Assembly: GCA_033782935.1 (NCBI GenBank)
Contig: JAWQEG010000065.1
Span: forward strand, 769,001 to 833,000
Length of the DNA stretch: 64,000 nt
Direction: 5' to 3'
Source of the DNA: Petrolisthes cinctipes
Lineage: Eukaryota; Arthropoda; Malacostraca; Decapoda; Porcellanidae
In this document: piece after piece, positions 1-12,010 of the stretch
Position numbering within the stretch: the stretch's first letter is position 1
Layout: the number at the start of each line of letters is the position of its first letter
Notes under the pieces: generated by a model
Told to the model about the DNA's origin: nothing
Database searches by the model: none
The model's input: the letters and a program-made list of their open reading frames with translations, nothing else
Program-made: the position numbers and the translations under genes

Positions 1-1818
1 TGAAAATATTCTAGCACTGTGTAGGCATGTACAGATTGCTTCTGGGACCCCAAAATATTGAATTTTCGGGTGTTTTGAGCCTGAATTTGAGATATAAACG
101 GGTACAGAAGATACATGCACATATTGACTTTGGGCATCTAAAATATCGATTTTTAGCATGTTTTGGGCCTGTATTTTGAAAATACTCTAACACTGAGTAG
201 GCATGTACAGGTTGCTTCTGGGATCCCAAAATATTGAATTTTTGGGTGTTTTGAGCATGAATTTGAGATATAAACGGGTACAGAAGATGCATGCACATAT
301 CGACTTTTGGGCACCTAAAAGATCGATTTTCAGTATGTTTTGAGCATGTATTTTGAAAATACTCTAACACGGAGTAGGCATGTACAGATCGCTTCTGGGA
401 CCCCAAAATATCGAATTTTCGGGTGTTTAGGGCCAGAATTTGAGATATAAACGGGTACAGAAGATGCATTCACATATCGACTTTTGGGCACCTAAAAGAT
501 CGATTTTCAGTATGTTTTTGGCCTGTATTTTAAAAATACTCTAACACGGAGTAGGCATGTACAGATCGCTTCTGGGACCCCTAAATATCGAATTTTCGGG
601 TGTTTTGGGACTGAATTTGAGATATCGACTTTTTGGCACCTAAAAAATCGATTTTTAGCATGTTTTTAGCCTATATTTTGAAAATATTCTAGCACTGAGT
701 AGGCATGTACAGATTGCTTCTGGGACCCCAAAATATTGAATTTTCGGGTGTTTTGAGCCTGAATTTGAGATATAAACGGGTACAGAAGATACATGCACAT
801 ATTGACTTTGGGCATCAAAAATATCAATTTTCAGCATGTTTGGGGCCTGAATTTTGAAAATACTCTAACACGGAGTAGGCATGTACAGATCGCTTCTGGG
901 ACCCCAAAATATCGAATTTTCGGGTGTTTAGGGCCAGAATTTGAGATATAAACGGGTACAGAAGATGCATGCACATATCGACTTTTGTGCACCTAAAAGA
1001 TCGATTTTCAGTATGTTTTTGGCCTGTATTTTGAAAATACTCTAACACGGAGTAGGCATGTACAGATACCTTCTGGGACCTCTTAATATCGAATTTTCGG
1101 GTGTTTTGGGACTGAATTTGAGATATCGATTTTTTGGCACCTAAAATGTCGATTTTTAGCATGTTTTTAGCCTATATTTTGAAAATATTCTAGCACTGTG
1201 TAGGCATGTACAGATTGCTTCTGGGGCCCCAAAATATTGAATTTTCGGGTGTTTTGAGCCTGAATTTGAGATATAAACGGGTACAGAAGATACATGCACA
1301 TATTGACTTTGGGCATCTAAAATATCGATTTTCAGCATGTTTTGGGCCTGTATTTTGAAAATACTCTAACACTGAGTAGGCATGTACAGATTGCTTCTGG
1401 GACCCCAAAATATTGAATTTTCGGTTGTTTTGAGCCTGAATTTGAGATATAAACGGGTACAGAAGATACATGCACATATCGACTTTTGGGCACCTAAAAG
1501 ATCGATTTTCAGTATGTTTTTGGCCTGTATTTTGAAAATACTCTAACACGGAGTAGGCATGTACAGATACCTTCTGGGACCTCTAAATATCGAATTTTCG
1601 GGTGTTTTGGGAATGAATTTGAGATATCGATTTTTTGGCACCTAAAATGTCGATTTTTAGCATGTTTTTAGCCTATATTTTGAAAATATTCTAGCACTGT
1701 GTAGGCATGTACAGATTGCTTCTGGGACCCCAAAATATTGAATTTTCGGGTGTTTTGAGCCTGAATTTGAGATATAAACGGGTACAGAAGATACATGCAC
1801 ATATTGACTTTGGGCATC
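1..1818 (-). repeat. Segmental duplication, period 2,857 bp, copy 1
   Basis: This segment matches 2858-4675 with a constant offset of 2,857 bp. Private variants shared by both copies include agatgcattcac (about 460 and 3320), ctggggcccc (about 1222 and 4079), tcggttgttttg (about 1423 and 4280) and gggaatgaattt (about 1610 and 4467). I saw no differences between the copies. Similarity stops near 1819, where copy 1 reads gcatcaaaaatatc and copy 2 gcatctaaaatatc. The true left end lies outside the window. Confidence 0.9.
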
Positions 1819-2340
1819 AAAAATATCAATTTTCAGCATGTTTGGGGCCTGAATTTTGAAAATACTCTAACACGGAGTAGGCATGTACAGATCGCTTCTG
1901 GGACCCCAAAATATCGAATTTTCGGGTGTTTAGGGCCAGAATTTGAGATATAAATGGGTACAGAAGATGCATGCACATATCGACTTTTGTGCACCTAAAA
2001 GATCGATTTTCAGTATGTTTTTGGCCTGTATTTTGAAAATACTCTAACACGGAGTAGGCATGTACAGATACCTTCTGGGACCTCTTAATATCGAATTTTC
2101 GGGTGTTTTGGGACTGAATTTGAGATATCGATTTTTTGGCACCTAAAATGTCGATTTTTAGCATGTTTTTAGCCTATATTTTGAAAATATTCTAGCACTG
2201 TGTAGGCATGTACAGATTGCTTCTGGGATCCCAAAATATTGAATTTTCGGGTGTTTTGAGCCTGAATTTGAGATATAAACGGGTACAGAAGATACATGCA
2301 CATATTGACTTTGGGCATCTAAAATATCGATTTTCAGCAT
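817..2340 (-). repeat. 1,002-bp period (hexamer) repeat in the left arm
   Basis: The variant gcatcaaaaatatcaatt with tttggggcctg occurs at about 817 and again at about 1819, 1,002 bp (two trimers) apart. The following ~500 bp, with ttgtgcacctaaaag and gggacctcttaatatc, agree at this offset (824-1162 against 1826-2164). This shows the hexameric level of organisation in the minus-orientation arm. A point difference (aaacgggta against aaatgggta) separates the copies. Confidence 0.8.
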
Positions 2341-2857
2341 GTTTTGGGCCTGTATTTTGAAAATACTCTAACACTGAGTAGGCATGTACAGATTGCTTCT
2401 GGGACCCCAAAATATTGAATTTTCGGGTGTTTTGAGCCTGAATTTGAGATATAAACGGGTACTGAAGATGCATGCACATATCGACTTTTGTGCACCTAAA
2501 AGATCGATTTTCAGTATGTTTTGAGCATGTATTTTGAAAATACTCTAACACGGAGTAGGCGTACAGATCGCTTCTGGGACCCCTAAATATCGAATTTTCG
2601 GGTGTTTTGGGACTGAATTTGAGATATAAACGGGTACAGAAGATGCATGCACATATCGACTTTTGGGCACCTAAAAGATCGATTTTCAGTATGTTTTTGG
2701 CCTGTATTTTGAAAATACTCTACCACGGAGTAGGCATGTACAGATACCTTCTGGGACCTCTAAATATCGAATTTTCGGGTATTTTGGGACTGAATTTGAG
2801 ATATCGATTTTTTGGCACCTAAAAGATCGATTTTTAGCATGTTTTTAGCCTATATTT

Positions 2858-4675
2858 TGAAAATATTCTAGCACTGTGTAGGCATGTACAGATTGCTTCT
2901 GGGACCCCAAAATATTGAATTTTCGGGTGTTTTGAGCCTGAATTTGAGATATAAACGGGTACAGAAGATACATGCACATATTGACTTTGGGCATCTAAAA
3001 TATCGATTTTTAGCATGTTTTGGGCCTGTATTTTGAAAATACTCTAACACTGAGTAGGCATGTACAGGTTGCTTCTGGGATCCCAAAATATTGAATTTTT
3101 GGGTGTTTTGAGCATGAATTTGAGATATAAACGGGTACAGAAGATGCATGCACATATCGACTTTTGGGCACCTAAAAGATCGATTTTCAGTATGTTTTGA
3201 GCATGTATTTTGAAAATACTCTAACACGGAGTAGGCATGTACAGATCGCTTCTGGGACCCCAAAATATCGAATTTTCGGGTGTTTAGGGCCAGAATTTGA
3301 GATATAAACGGGTACAGAAGATGCATTCACATATCGACTTTTGGGCACCTAAAAGATCGATTTTCAGTATGTTTTTGGCCTGTATTTTAAAAATACTCTA
3401 ACACGGAGTAGGCATGTACAGATCGCTTCTGGGACCCCTAAATATCGAATTTTCGGGTGTTTTGGGACTGAATTTGAGATATCGACTTTTTGGCACCTAA
3501 AAAATCGATTTTTAGCATGTTTTTAGCCTATATTTTGAAAATATTCTAGCACTGAGTAGGCATGTACAGATTGCTTCTGGGACCCCAAAATATTGAATTT
3601 TCGGGTGTTTTGAGCCTGAATTTGAGATATAAACGGGTACAGAAGATACATGCACATATTGACTTTGGGCATCAAAAATATCAATTTTCAGCATGTTTGG
3701 GGCCTGAATTTTGAAAATACTCTAACACGGAGTAGGCATGTACAGATCGCTTCTGGGACCCCAAAATATCGAATTTTCGGGTGTTTAGGGCCAGAATTTG
3801 AGATATAAACGGGTACAGAAGATGCATGCACATATCGACTTTTGTGCACCTAAAAGATCGATTTTCAGTATGTTTTTGGCCTGTATTTTGAAAATACTCT
3901 AACACGGAGTAGGCATGTACAGATACCTTCTGGGACCTCTTAATATCGAATTTTCGGGTGTTTTGGGACTGAATTTGAGATATCGATTTTTTGGCACCTA
4001 AAATGTCGATTTTTAGCATGTTTTTAGCCTATATTTTGAAAATATTCTAGCACTGTGTAGGCATGTACAGATTGCTTCTGGGGCCCCAAAATATTGAATT
4101 TTCGGGTGTTTTGAGCCTGAATTTGAGATATAAACGGGTACAGAAGATACATGCACATATTGACTTTGGGCATCTAAAATATCGATTTTCAGCATGTTTT
4201 GGGCCTGTATTTTGAAAATACTCTAACACTGAGTAGGCATGTACAGATTGCTTCTGGGACCCCAAAATATTGAATTTTCGGTTGTTTTGAGCCTGAATTT
4301 GAGATATAAACGGGTACAGAAGATACATGCACATATCGACTTTTGGGCACCTAAAAGATCGATTTTCAGTATGTTTTTGGCCTGTATTTTGAAAATACTC
4401 TAACACGGAGTAGGCATGTACAGATACCTTCTGGGACCTCTAAATATCGAATTTTCGGGTGTTTTGGGAATGAATTTGAGATATCGATTTTTTGGCACCT
4501 AAAATGTCGATTTTTAGCATGTTTTTAGCCTATATTTTGAAAATATTCTAGCACTGTGTAGGCATGTACAGATTGCTTCTGGGACCCCAAAATATTGAAT
4601 TTTCGGGTGTTTTGAGCCTGAATTTGAGATATAAACGGGTACAGAAGATACATGCACATATTGACTTTGGGCATC
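2858..4675 (-). repeat. Segmental duplication, period 2,857 bp, copy 2
   Basis: This is the second copy of the segment at 1-1818 (offset 2,857), in direct orientation. The period equals five 501-bp trimers plus two monomers, so the exchange unit was not a whole number of HORs. The shared private variants listed for copy 1 are all present. Together with the intervening 1819-2857 this makes a tandem duplication of about 2.9 kb, of which only part is still aligned in the window. Confidence 0.9.
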
Positions 4676-7001
4676 TAAAATATCGATTTTCAGCATGTTT
4701 TGGGCCTGTATTTTGAAAATACTCTAACACTGAGTAGGCATGTACAGATTGCTTCTGGGACCCCAAAATATTGAATTTTCGGGTGTTTTGAGCCTGAATT
4801 TGAGATATAAACGGGTACAGAAGATACATGCATATATTGACTTTTGGCATGTAAAATATCGATTTTCAGCATGTTTTGAGCATGTATTTTGAAAATACTC
4901 TAACACGGAGTAGGCATGTACAGATCGCTTCTGGGACCCTAAAATATCGAATTTTCGGGTGTTTAGGGACTGAATTTGAGATATCGACTTTTTGGCACCT
5001 AAAAGATCGATTTTTAGCATGTTTTTAGCCTATATTTTGAAAATATTCTAGCACTGTACAGATTGCTTCTGGGACCCCAAAATATTGAATTTTCGGGTGT
5101 TTTGAGCCTGAATTTGAGATATAAACGGGTACAGAAGATACATGCACATATTGACTTTGGGCACCAAAAATATCGATTTTCAGCATGTTTTGGGCCTGAA
5201 TTTTGAAAATACTCTAACACGGAGTAGGCATGTACAGATCGCTTCTGGGACCCCAAAATATCGAATTTTCGGGTGTTTAGGGCCAGAATTTGAGATATAA
5301 ATGGGTACAGAAGATGCATGCACATATCGACTTTTGGGCACCTAAAAGATCGATTTTCAGTATGTTTTTGGCCTTTATTTTGAAAATACTCTAACACGGA
5401 GTAGGCATGTACAGATTGCTTCTGGGACCTCTAAATATCGAATTTTCGGGTGTTTTGAGCCTGAATTTGAGATATAAACGGGTACTGAAGATGCATGCAC
5501 ATATCGACTTTTGTGCACCTAAAAGATCGATTTTCAGTAAGTTTTGAGCATGTATTTTGAAAATACTCTAACACGGAGTAGGCATGTACAGATCGCTTCT
5601 GGGACCCCTAAATATCGAATTTTCGGGTGTTTTGGGACTGAATTTGAGATATCGACTTTTTGGCACCTAAAAGATCGATTTTTAGCATGTTTTTAGCCTA
5701 TATTTTGAAAATATTCTAGCACTGAGTAGGCATGTACAGATTGCTTCTGGGACCCCAAAATATTGAATTTTCGGGTGTTTTGAGCCTGAATTTGAGATAT
5801 AAACGGGTACAGAAGATACATGCACATATTGACTTTGGGCACCTAAAATATCGATTTTCAGCATGTTTTGGGCCTGTATTTTGAAAATACTCTAACACTG
5901 AGTAGGCATGTACAGATTGCTTCTGGGACCCCAAAATATTGAATTTTCGGGTGTTTTGAGCCTGAATTTGAGATATAAACGGGTACTGAAGATGCATGCA
6001 CATATCGACTTTTGTGCACCTAAAAGATCGATTTTCAGTATGTTTTGAGCATGTATTTTGAAAATACTTTAACACGGAGTAGGCATGTACAGATCGCTTC
6101 TGGGACCCCTAAATATCGAATTTTCGGGTGTTTTGGGACTGAATTTGAGATATCGACTTTTTGGCACCTAAAAGATCGATTTTTAGCATGTTTTTAGCCT
6201 ATATTTTGAAAATATTCTATCACTGAGTAGGCATGTACAGATTGCTTCTGGGACCCCAAAATATTGAATTTTCGGGTGTTTTGAGCCTGAATTTGAGATA
6301 TAAACGGGTACAGAAGATACATGCACATATTGACTTTGGGCACCAAAAATATCGATTTTCAGCATGTTTTGGGCCTGAATTTTGAAAATACTCTAACACG
6401 GAGTAGGCATGTACAGATCGCTTCTGGGACCCCAAAATATCGAATTTTCGGGTGTTTAGGGCCAGAATTTGAGATATAAACGGGTACAGAAGATGCATGC
6501 ACATATCGACTTTTGGGCACCTAAAAGATCGATTTTCAGTATGTTTTTGGCCTGTATTTTTAAAATACTCTAACACGGAGTAGGCATGTACAGATCGCTT
6601 CTGGGACCCCTAAATATCGAATTTTCGGGTGTTTTGGGACTGAATTTGAGATATCGACTTTTTGGCACCTAAAAGATCGATTTTTAGCATGTTTTTAGCC
6701 TATATTTTGAAAATATTCTAGCACTGAGTAGGCATGTACAGATTGCTTCTGGGACCCCAAAATATTGAATTTTCGGGTGTTTTGAGCCTGAATTTGAGAT
6801 ATAAACGGGTACAGAAGATACATGCACATATTGACTTTGGGCACCAAAAATATCGATTTTCAGTATGTTTTTGGCCTGTATATTGAAAATACTCTAACAC
6901 GGAGTAGGCATGTACAGATCGCTTCTGGGACCCCTAAATATCGAATTTTCGGGTGTTTTGAGACTGAATTTGAGATATTGATTTTTTGGCACTTAAAAGA
7001 C
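4676..7001 (-). repeat. Irregular HOR stretch, left arm
   Basis: Minus-orientation monomers in irregular order. The 10-bp M2/M3 deletion (gcactgtacagattgc on the plus strand) occurs at about 5055 and 7050. A 501-bp step links 5682 and 6183. A shortened interval (6900 to 6576, 324 bp) is a dimer unit, and the M2 at 6718-6900 reads tatattgaaaat where most copies read tattttgaaaat. No gene or non-satellite sequence is seen here. Confidence 0.85.
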
Positions 7002-9040
7002 CGATTTTTAGCATGTTTTTAGCCTATATTTTGAAAATATTCTAGCACTGTACAGATTGCTTCTGGGACCCCAAAATATTGAATTTTCGGGTGTTTTGAG
7101 CCTGAATTTGAGATATAAACGGGTACAGAAGATACATGCACATATTGACTTTGGGCATCTAAAATATCGATTTTTATCATGTTTTGGGCCTGTATTTTGA
7201 AAATACTCTAACACTGAGTACGCATGTACAGATTGCTTCTAAAGACCCCAAAATATTTAATTATCGGGTGTTTTGAGCCTGAATTTGAGATATAAACGGG
7301 TACAGAAGATGCATGCACATATCGAGTTTTGGGCACCTAAAAGATCGATTTTCAGTATGTTTTTAGCCTGTATATTGAAAATACTCTAACACGGAGTAGG
7401 CATGTACAGATACCTTCAGGGACCTCTAAATATCGAATTTTCGGGTGTTTCGGGACTGAATTTGAGATATCGATTTTTTGGCACTTTAGCTAAAATGTCG
7501 ATTTTTAGCATGTTTTTAGCCTATATTTTGAAAATATTCTAGCACACTGTAGGCATGTACAGATTGCTTCTGGGACCCCAAAATATTGAATTTTCGGGTG
7601 TTTTGAGCCTGAATTTGAGATATAAACGGGTACTGAAGATGCATGCACATATCGACTTTTGTGCACCTAAAAGATCGATTTTCAGTATGTTTTGAGCATG
7701 TATTTTGAAAATACTCTAACACTGAGTAGGCATGTACAGATTGCTTCTGGGACCCCAAAATATTGAATTTTCGGGTGTTTTGAGCCTGAATTTGAGATAT
7801 AAACGGGTACTGAAGATGCATGCACATATCGACTTTTGTGCACCTAAAAGATCGATTTTCAGTATGTTTTGAGCATGTATTTTGAAAATACTCTAACACG
7901 GAGTAGGCATGTACAGATCGCTTCTGGGACCCCTAAATATCGAATTCTCGGGTGTTTTGGGACTGAATTTGAGATATCGACTTTTTGGCACGTAAAAGAT
8001 CGATTTTTAGCATGTTTTTAGCCTATATTTTGAAAATATTCTAGCACTGTACAGATTGCTTCTGGGACCCCAAAATATTGAATTTTCGGGTGTTTTGAGC
8101 CTGAATTTGAGATATAAACGGGTACAGAAGATACATGCACATATTGACTTTGGGCATCTAAAATATCGATTTTTATCATGTTTTGGGCCTGTATTTTGAA
8201 AATACTCTAACACTGAGTACGCATGTACAGATTGCTTCTAAAGACCCCAAAATATTTAATTATCGGGTGTTTTGAGCCTGAATTTGAGATATAAACGGGT
8301 ACAGAAGATGCATGCACATATCGAGTTTTGGGCACCTAAAAGATCGATTTTCAGTATGTTTTTAGCCTGTATATTGAAAATACTCTAACACGGAGTAGGC
8401 ATGTACAGATACCTTCAGGGACCTCTAAATATCGAATTTTCGGGTGTTTCGGGACTGAATTTGAGATATCGATTTTTTGGCACTTTAGCTAAAATGTCGA
8501 TTTTTAGCATGTTTTTAGCCTATATTTTGAAAATATTCTAGCACACTGTAGGCATGTACAGATTGCTTCTGGGACCCCAAAATATTGAATTTTCGGGTGT
8601 TTTGAGCCTGAATTTGAGATATAAACGGGTACTGAAGATGCATGCACATATCGACTTTTGTGCACCTAAAAGATCGATTTTCAGTATGTTTTGAGCATGT
8701 ATTTTGAAAATACTCTAACACTGAGTAGGCATGTACAGATTGCTTCTGGGACCCCAAAATATTGAATTTTCGGGTGTTTTGAGCCTGAATTTGAGATATA
8801 AACGGGTACTGAAGATGCATGCACATATCGACTTTTGTGCACCTAAAAGATCGATTTTCAGTATGTTTTGAGCATGTATTTTGAAAATACTCTAACACGG
8901 AGTAGGCATGTACAGATCGCTTCTGGGACCCCTAAATATCGAATTTTCGGGTGTTTTGGGACTGAATTTGAGATATCGACTTTTTGGCACGTAAAAGATC
9001 GATTTTTAGCATGTTTTTAGCCTATATTTTGAAAATATTC
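7002..9040 (-). repeat. 999-bp tandem duplication (two copies)
   Basis: Copy 1 (7002-8000) and copy 2 (8001-8999, plus ~40 bp) match at an offset of 999 bp. Shared private variants are tttttatcatg (7175 and 8174), gagtacgcatg with gcttctaaagacc (about 7217 and 8216), tttaattatcggg, and the insertion cactttagctaaaatg (about 7482 and 8481). I saw one difference, aattctcgg at 7947 against aattttcgg at 8946. Each copy contains a doubled type I monomer. Confidence 0.93.
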
Positions 9041-10437
9041 TATCACTGAGTAGGCATGTACAGATTGCTTCTGGGACCCCAAAATATTGAATTTTCGGGT
9101 GTTTTGAGCCTGAATTTGAGATATAAACGGGTACAGAAGATACATGCACATATTGACTTTGGGCATCTAAAATATCGATTTTCAGCATGTTTTGGGCCTG
9201 TATTTTGAAAATACTCTAACACTGAGTAGGCATGTACAGATTGCTTCTGGGACCCCAAAATATTGAATTTTCGGGTGTTTTGAGCCTGAATTTGAGATAT
9301 AAACGGGTACTGAAGATGCATGCACATATCGACTTTTGTGCACCTAAAAGATCGATTTTCAGTATGTTTTGAGCATGTATTTTGAAAATACTCTAACACG
9401 GAGTAGGCATGTACAGATCGCTTCTGGGACCCCTAAATATCGAATTTTCGGGTGTTTTGGGACTGAATTTGAGATATCGACTTTTTGGCACCTAAAAGAT
9501 CGATTTTTAGCATGTTTTTAGCCTATATTTTGAAAATATTCTATCACTGAGTAGGCATGTACAGATTGCTTCTGGGACCCCAAAATATTGAATTTTCGGG
9601 TGTTTTGAGCCTGAATTTGAGATATAAACGGGTACAGAAGATACATGCACATATTGACTTTGGGCACCAAAAATATCGATTTTCAGCATGTTTTGGGCCT
9701 GAATTTTGAAAATACTCTAACACGGAGTAGGCATGTACAGATCGCTTCTGGGACCCCAAAATATCGAATTTTCGGGTGTTTAGGGCCAGAATTTGAGATA
9801 TAAACGGGTACAGAAGATGCATGCACATATCGACTTTTGGGCACCTAAGAGATCGATTTTTAGTATGTTTTTGGCCTGTATTTTGAAAATACTCTAACAC
9901 GGAGTAGGCATGTACAGATACCTTCTGGGACCTCTAAATATCGAATTTTCGGGTGTTTTGGGACTGAATTTGAGATATCGATTTTTTGGCACCTAAAAGA
10001 TCGATTTTTAGCATGTTTTTAGCCTATATTTTGAAAATATTCTAGCACTGTGTAGGCATGTACAGATTGCTTCTGGGACCCCAAAATATTTAATTTTCGG
10101 GTGTTTTGAGCCTGAATTTGAGATATAAACGGGTACAGAAGATACATTCACATATTGACTTTGGGCATCTAAAATATCGATTTTCAGCATGTTTTTGGAC
10201 TGTATTTTGAAAATACTCTAACACTGAGTAGGCATGTACGGATTGCTTCTGGGACCCCAAAATATTGAATTTTCGGGTGTTTTGAGCCTGAATTTGAGAT
10301 ATAAACGGGTACTGAAGATGCATGCACATATCGACTTTTGTGCACCTAAAAGATCGATTTTCAGTATGTTTTGAGCATGTATTTTGAAAATACTCTACCA
10401 CGGAGTATGCATGTACAGATCGCTTCTGGGACCCCTA
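9041..10437 (-). repeat. Regular 501-bp HORs next to the inversion
   Basis: Three clean 501-bp steps (8898, 9399, 9900, 10401) alternate type I, type II, type I. The last unit, adjoining the breakpoint, has private changes: attcacatattg, ttttggactg, gtacggattg and ctaccacgg. The regular type I/II alternation up to the breakpoint matches the alternation in the right arm. Confidence 0.88.
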
Positions 10438-10442
10438 AATAT
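10438..10442. other. Orientation-switch (inversion) breakpoint with 5-bp microhomology
   Basis: Up to 10437 the sequence follows minus-strand M3/M1 repeat (gggacccctaaatat, expected to continue cgaattttcggg). From 10443 it follows plus-strand M2 (gtgcatgtatcttctg, normally preceded by gtcaatat). The bases aatat at 10438-10442 fit both sides. The two arms are not in mirror register at the junction, so it is not a simple perfect palindrome. It is one inversion join between two non-equivalent monomer positions. The flanking left-arm monomer has private changes (accacggag, agtatgcatg). Confidence 0.9.
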
Positions 10443-12010
10443 GTGCATGTATCTTCTGTACCCGTTTATATCTCAAATTCAGGCTCAAAACACCCGAAAA
10501 TTCAATATTTTGGGGTCCCAGAAGCAATCTGTACATGCCTACTCAGTGCTAGAATATTTTCAAAATATAGGCTAAAAACATGCTGAAAATCGATCTTTTA
10601 GGTGCCAAAAAGTCGATATCTCAAATTCAGTCCCAAAACACCCGAAAATTCGATATTTAGGGGTCCCAGAAGCGATCTGTACATGCCTACTCCGTGTTAG
10701 AGTATTTTCAAGATACAGGCCAAAAACATATTGAAAATCGATCTTTTAGGTGCACAAAAGTCGATATGTGCATGCATCTTCAGTACCCGTTTATATTTCA
10801 AATTTAGGATCAAAACACCCGAAAATTCAATATTTTGGGGTCCCAGAAGCAATCTGTACATGCCTACTCAGTGTTAGAGTATTTTCAAAATACAGGCCCA
10901 AAACATGCTGAAAATCGATATTTTAGATGCCCAAAGTCAATATGTGCATGTATCTTCTGTACCCGTTTATATCTCAAATTCAGGCTCAAAACACCCGAAA
11001 ATTCAATATTTTGGGGTCCCAGAAGCAATCTGTACATGCCTACTCAGTGCTGGAATATTTTCAAAATATAGGCTAAAAACATGCTAAAAATCGATCTTTT
11101 AGGTGCCAAAAAGTCGATATCTCAAATTCAGTCCCAAAACACCCGAAAATTCGATATTTAGAGGTCCCAGAAGGTATCTGTACATGCCTACTCCGTGTTA
11201 GAGTATTTTCAAGATACAGGCCAAAAACATATTGAAAATCGATCTTTTAGGTGCACAAAAGTCGATATGTGCATGCATCTTCTGTACCCGTTTATATCTC
11301 AAATTCTGGCCCTAAACACCCGAAAATTCGATATTTTGGGGTCCCAGAAGCGATCTGTACAAGCCTACTCCGTGTTAGAGTATTTTCAAAATTCAGGCCC
11401 AAAACATGCTGAAAATCGATATTTTAGATGCCCAAAGACAATATGTGCATGTATCTTCTGTACCCGTTTATATCTCAAATTCATTCTCAAAACACCCGAA
11501 ATTTCAATATTTTCGGGTCCCAGAAGCAATCTGTACAGTGCTAGAATATTTTCAAAATATAGGCTAAAAACATGCTAAAAATCGACATTTTAGGTGCCAA
11601 AAAATCGATATCTCAAATTCAGTCCCAAAACACCCGAAAATTCGATATTTAGAGGTCCCAGAAGGTATCTGTACATGCCTACTCCGTGTTAGAGTATTTT
11701 CAAAATACAGGCCCAAAACATACTGAAAATCGATCTTTTAGGTGCACAAAAGTCGATATGTGCATGCATCTTCTGTACCCGTTCATATCTCAAATTCTGG
11801 CCCTAAACACCCGAAAATTCGATATTTTGGGGTCCCAGAAGCAATCTGTACATGCCTACTCAGTGCTAGAATATTTTCAAAATATAGGCTAAAAACATGC
11901 TAAAAATCGATCTTTTAGGTGCCAAAAAGTCGATATCTCAAATTCAGTCCCAAAACACCCGAAAATTCGATATTTAGTGGTCCCAGAAGAGATCTGTACA
12001 TGCCTACTCC
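10443..12010 (+). repeat. Breakpoint-proximal HOR block, right arm
   Basis: The block starts in the middle of an M2 half A. M3 begins at 10546, and M1 starts follow at 10694, 11195 and 11686 (intervals 501, 491, then 325). A private M1 variant ttttcaagatacagg with catattgaaaat is present in the units at 10694 and 11195 and was not seen elsewhere. The unit at 11195 also carries atttcaatattttcggg in M2, shared with the unit at 13182. Confidence 0.88.

Larger units (their letters stand above)
1..10437 (-). repeat. Left arm: satellite in minus orientation
   Basis: The repeats read as the reverse complement of those in the right arm. M1 starts, seen as ctctaacacggag on the plus strand, end at 547, 1048, 1549, 2050 and 2551, and at 8898, 9399, 9900 and 10401, so the 501-bp trimer is present in this orientation too. 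Both trimer subtypes occur: type I at 9043-9399 and type II at 9544-9900. Order is less regular at 4700-9000, where single-monomer insertions and 10-bp deletions break the phase. The left arm shares the 28-bp M3 deletion and the 10-bp M2/M3 deletion with the right arm, so these changes predate the inversion. Confidence 0.95.

Noticed and set aside
10430..10450. Perfect palindrome or hairpin at the orientation switch
   Set aside because: The reverse complement of the left flank (atatttaggggtcccag) does not match the right flank (atatgtgcatgtatc) beyond the shared aatat region. The arms are out of register.
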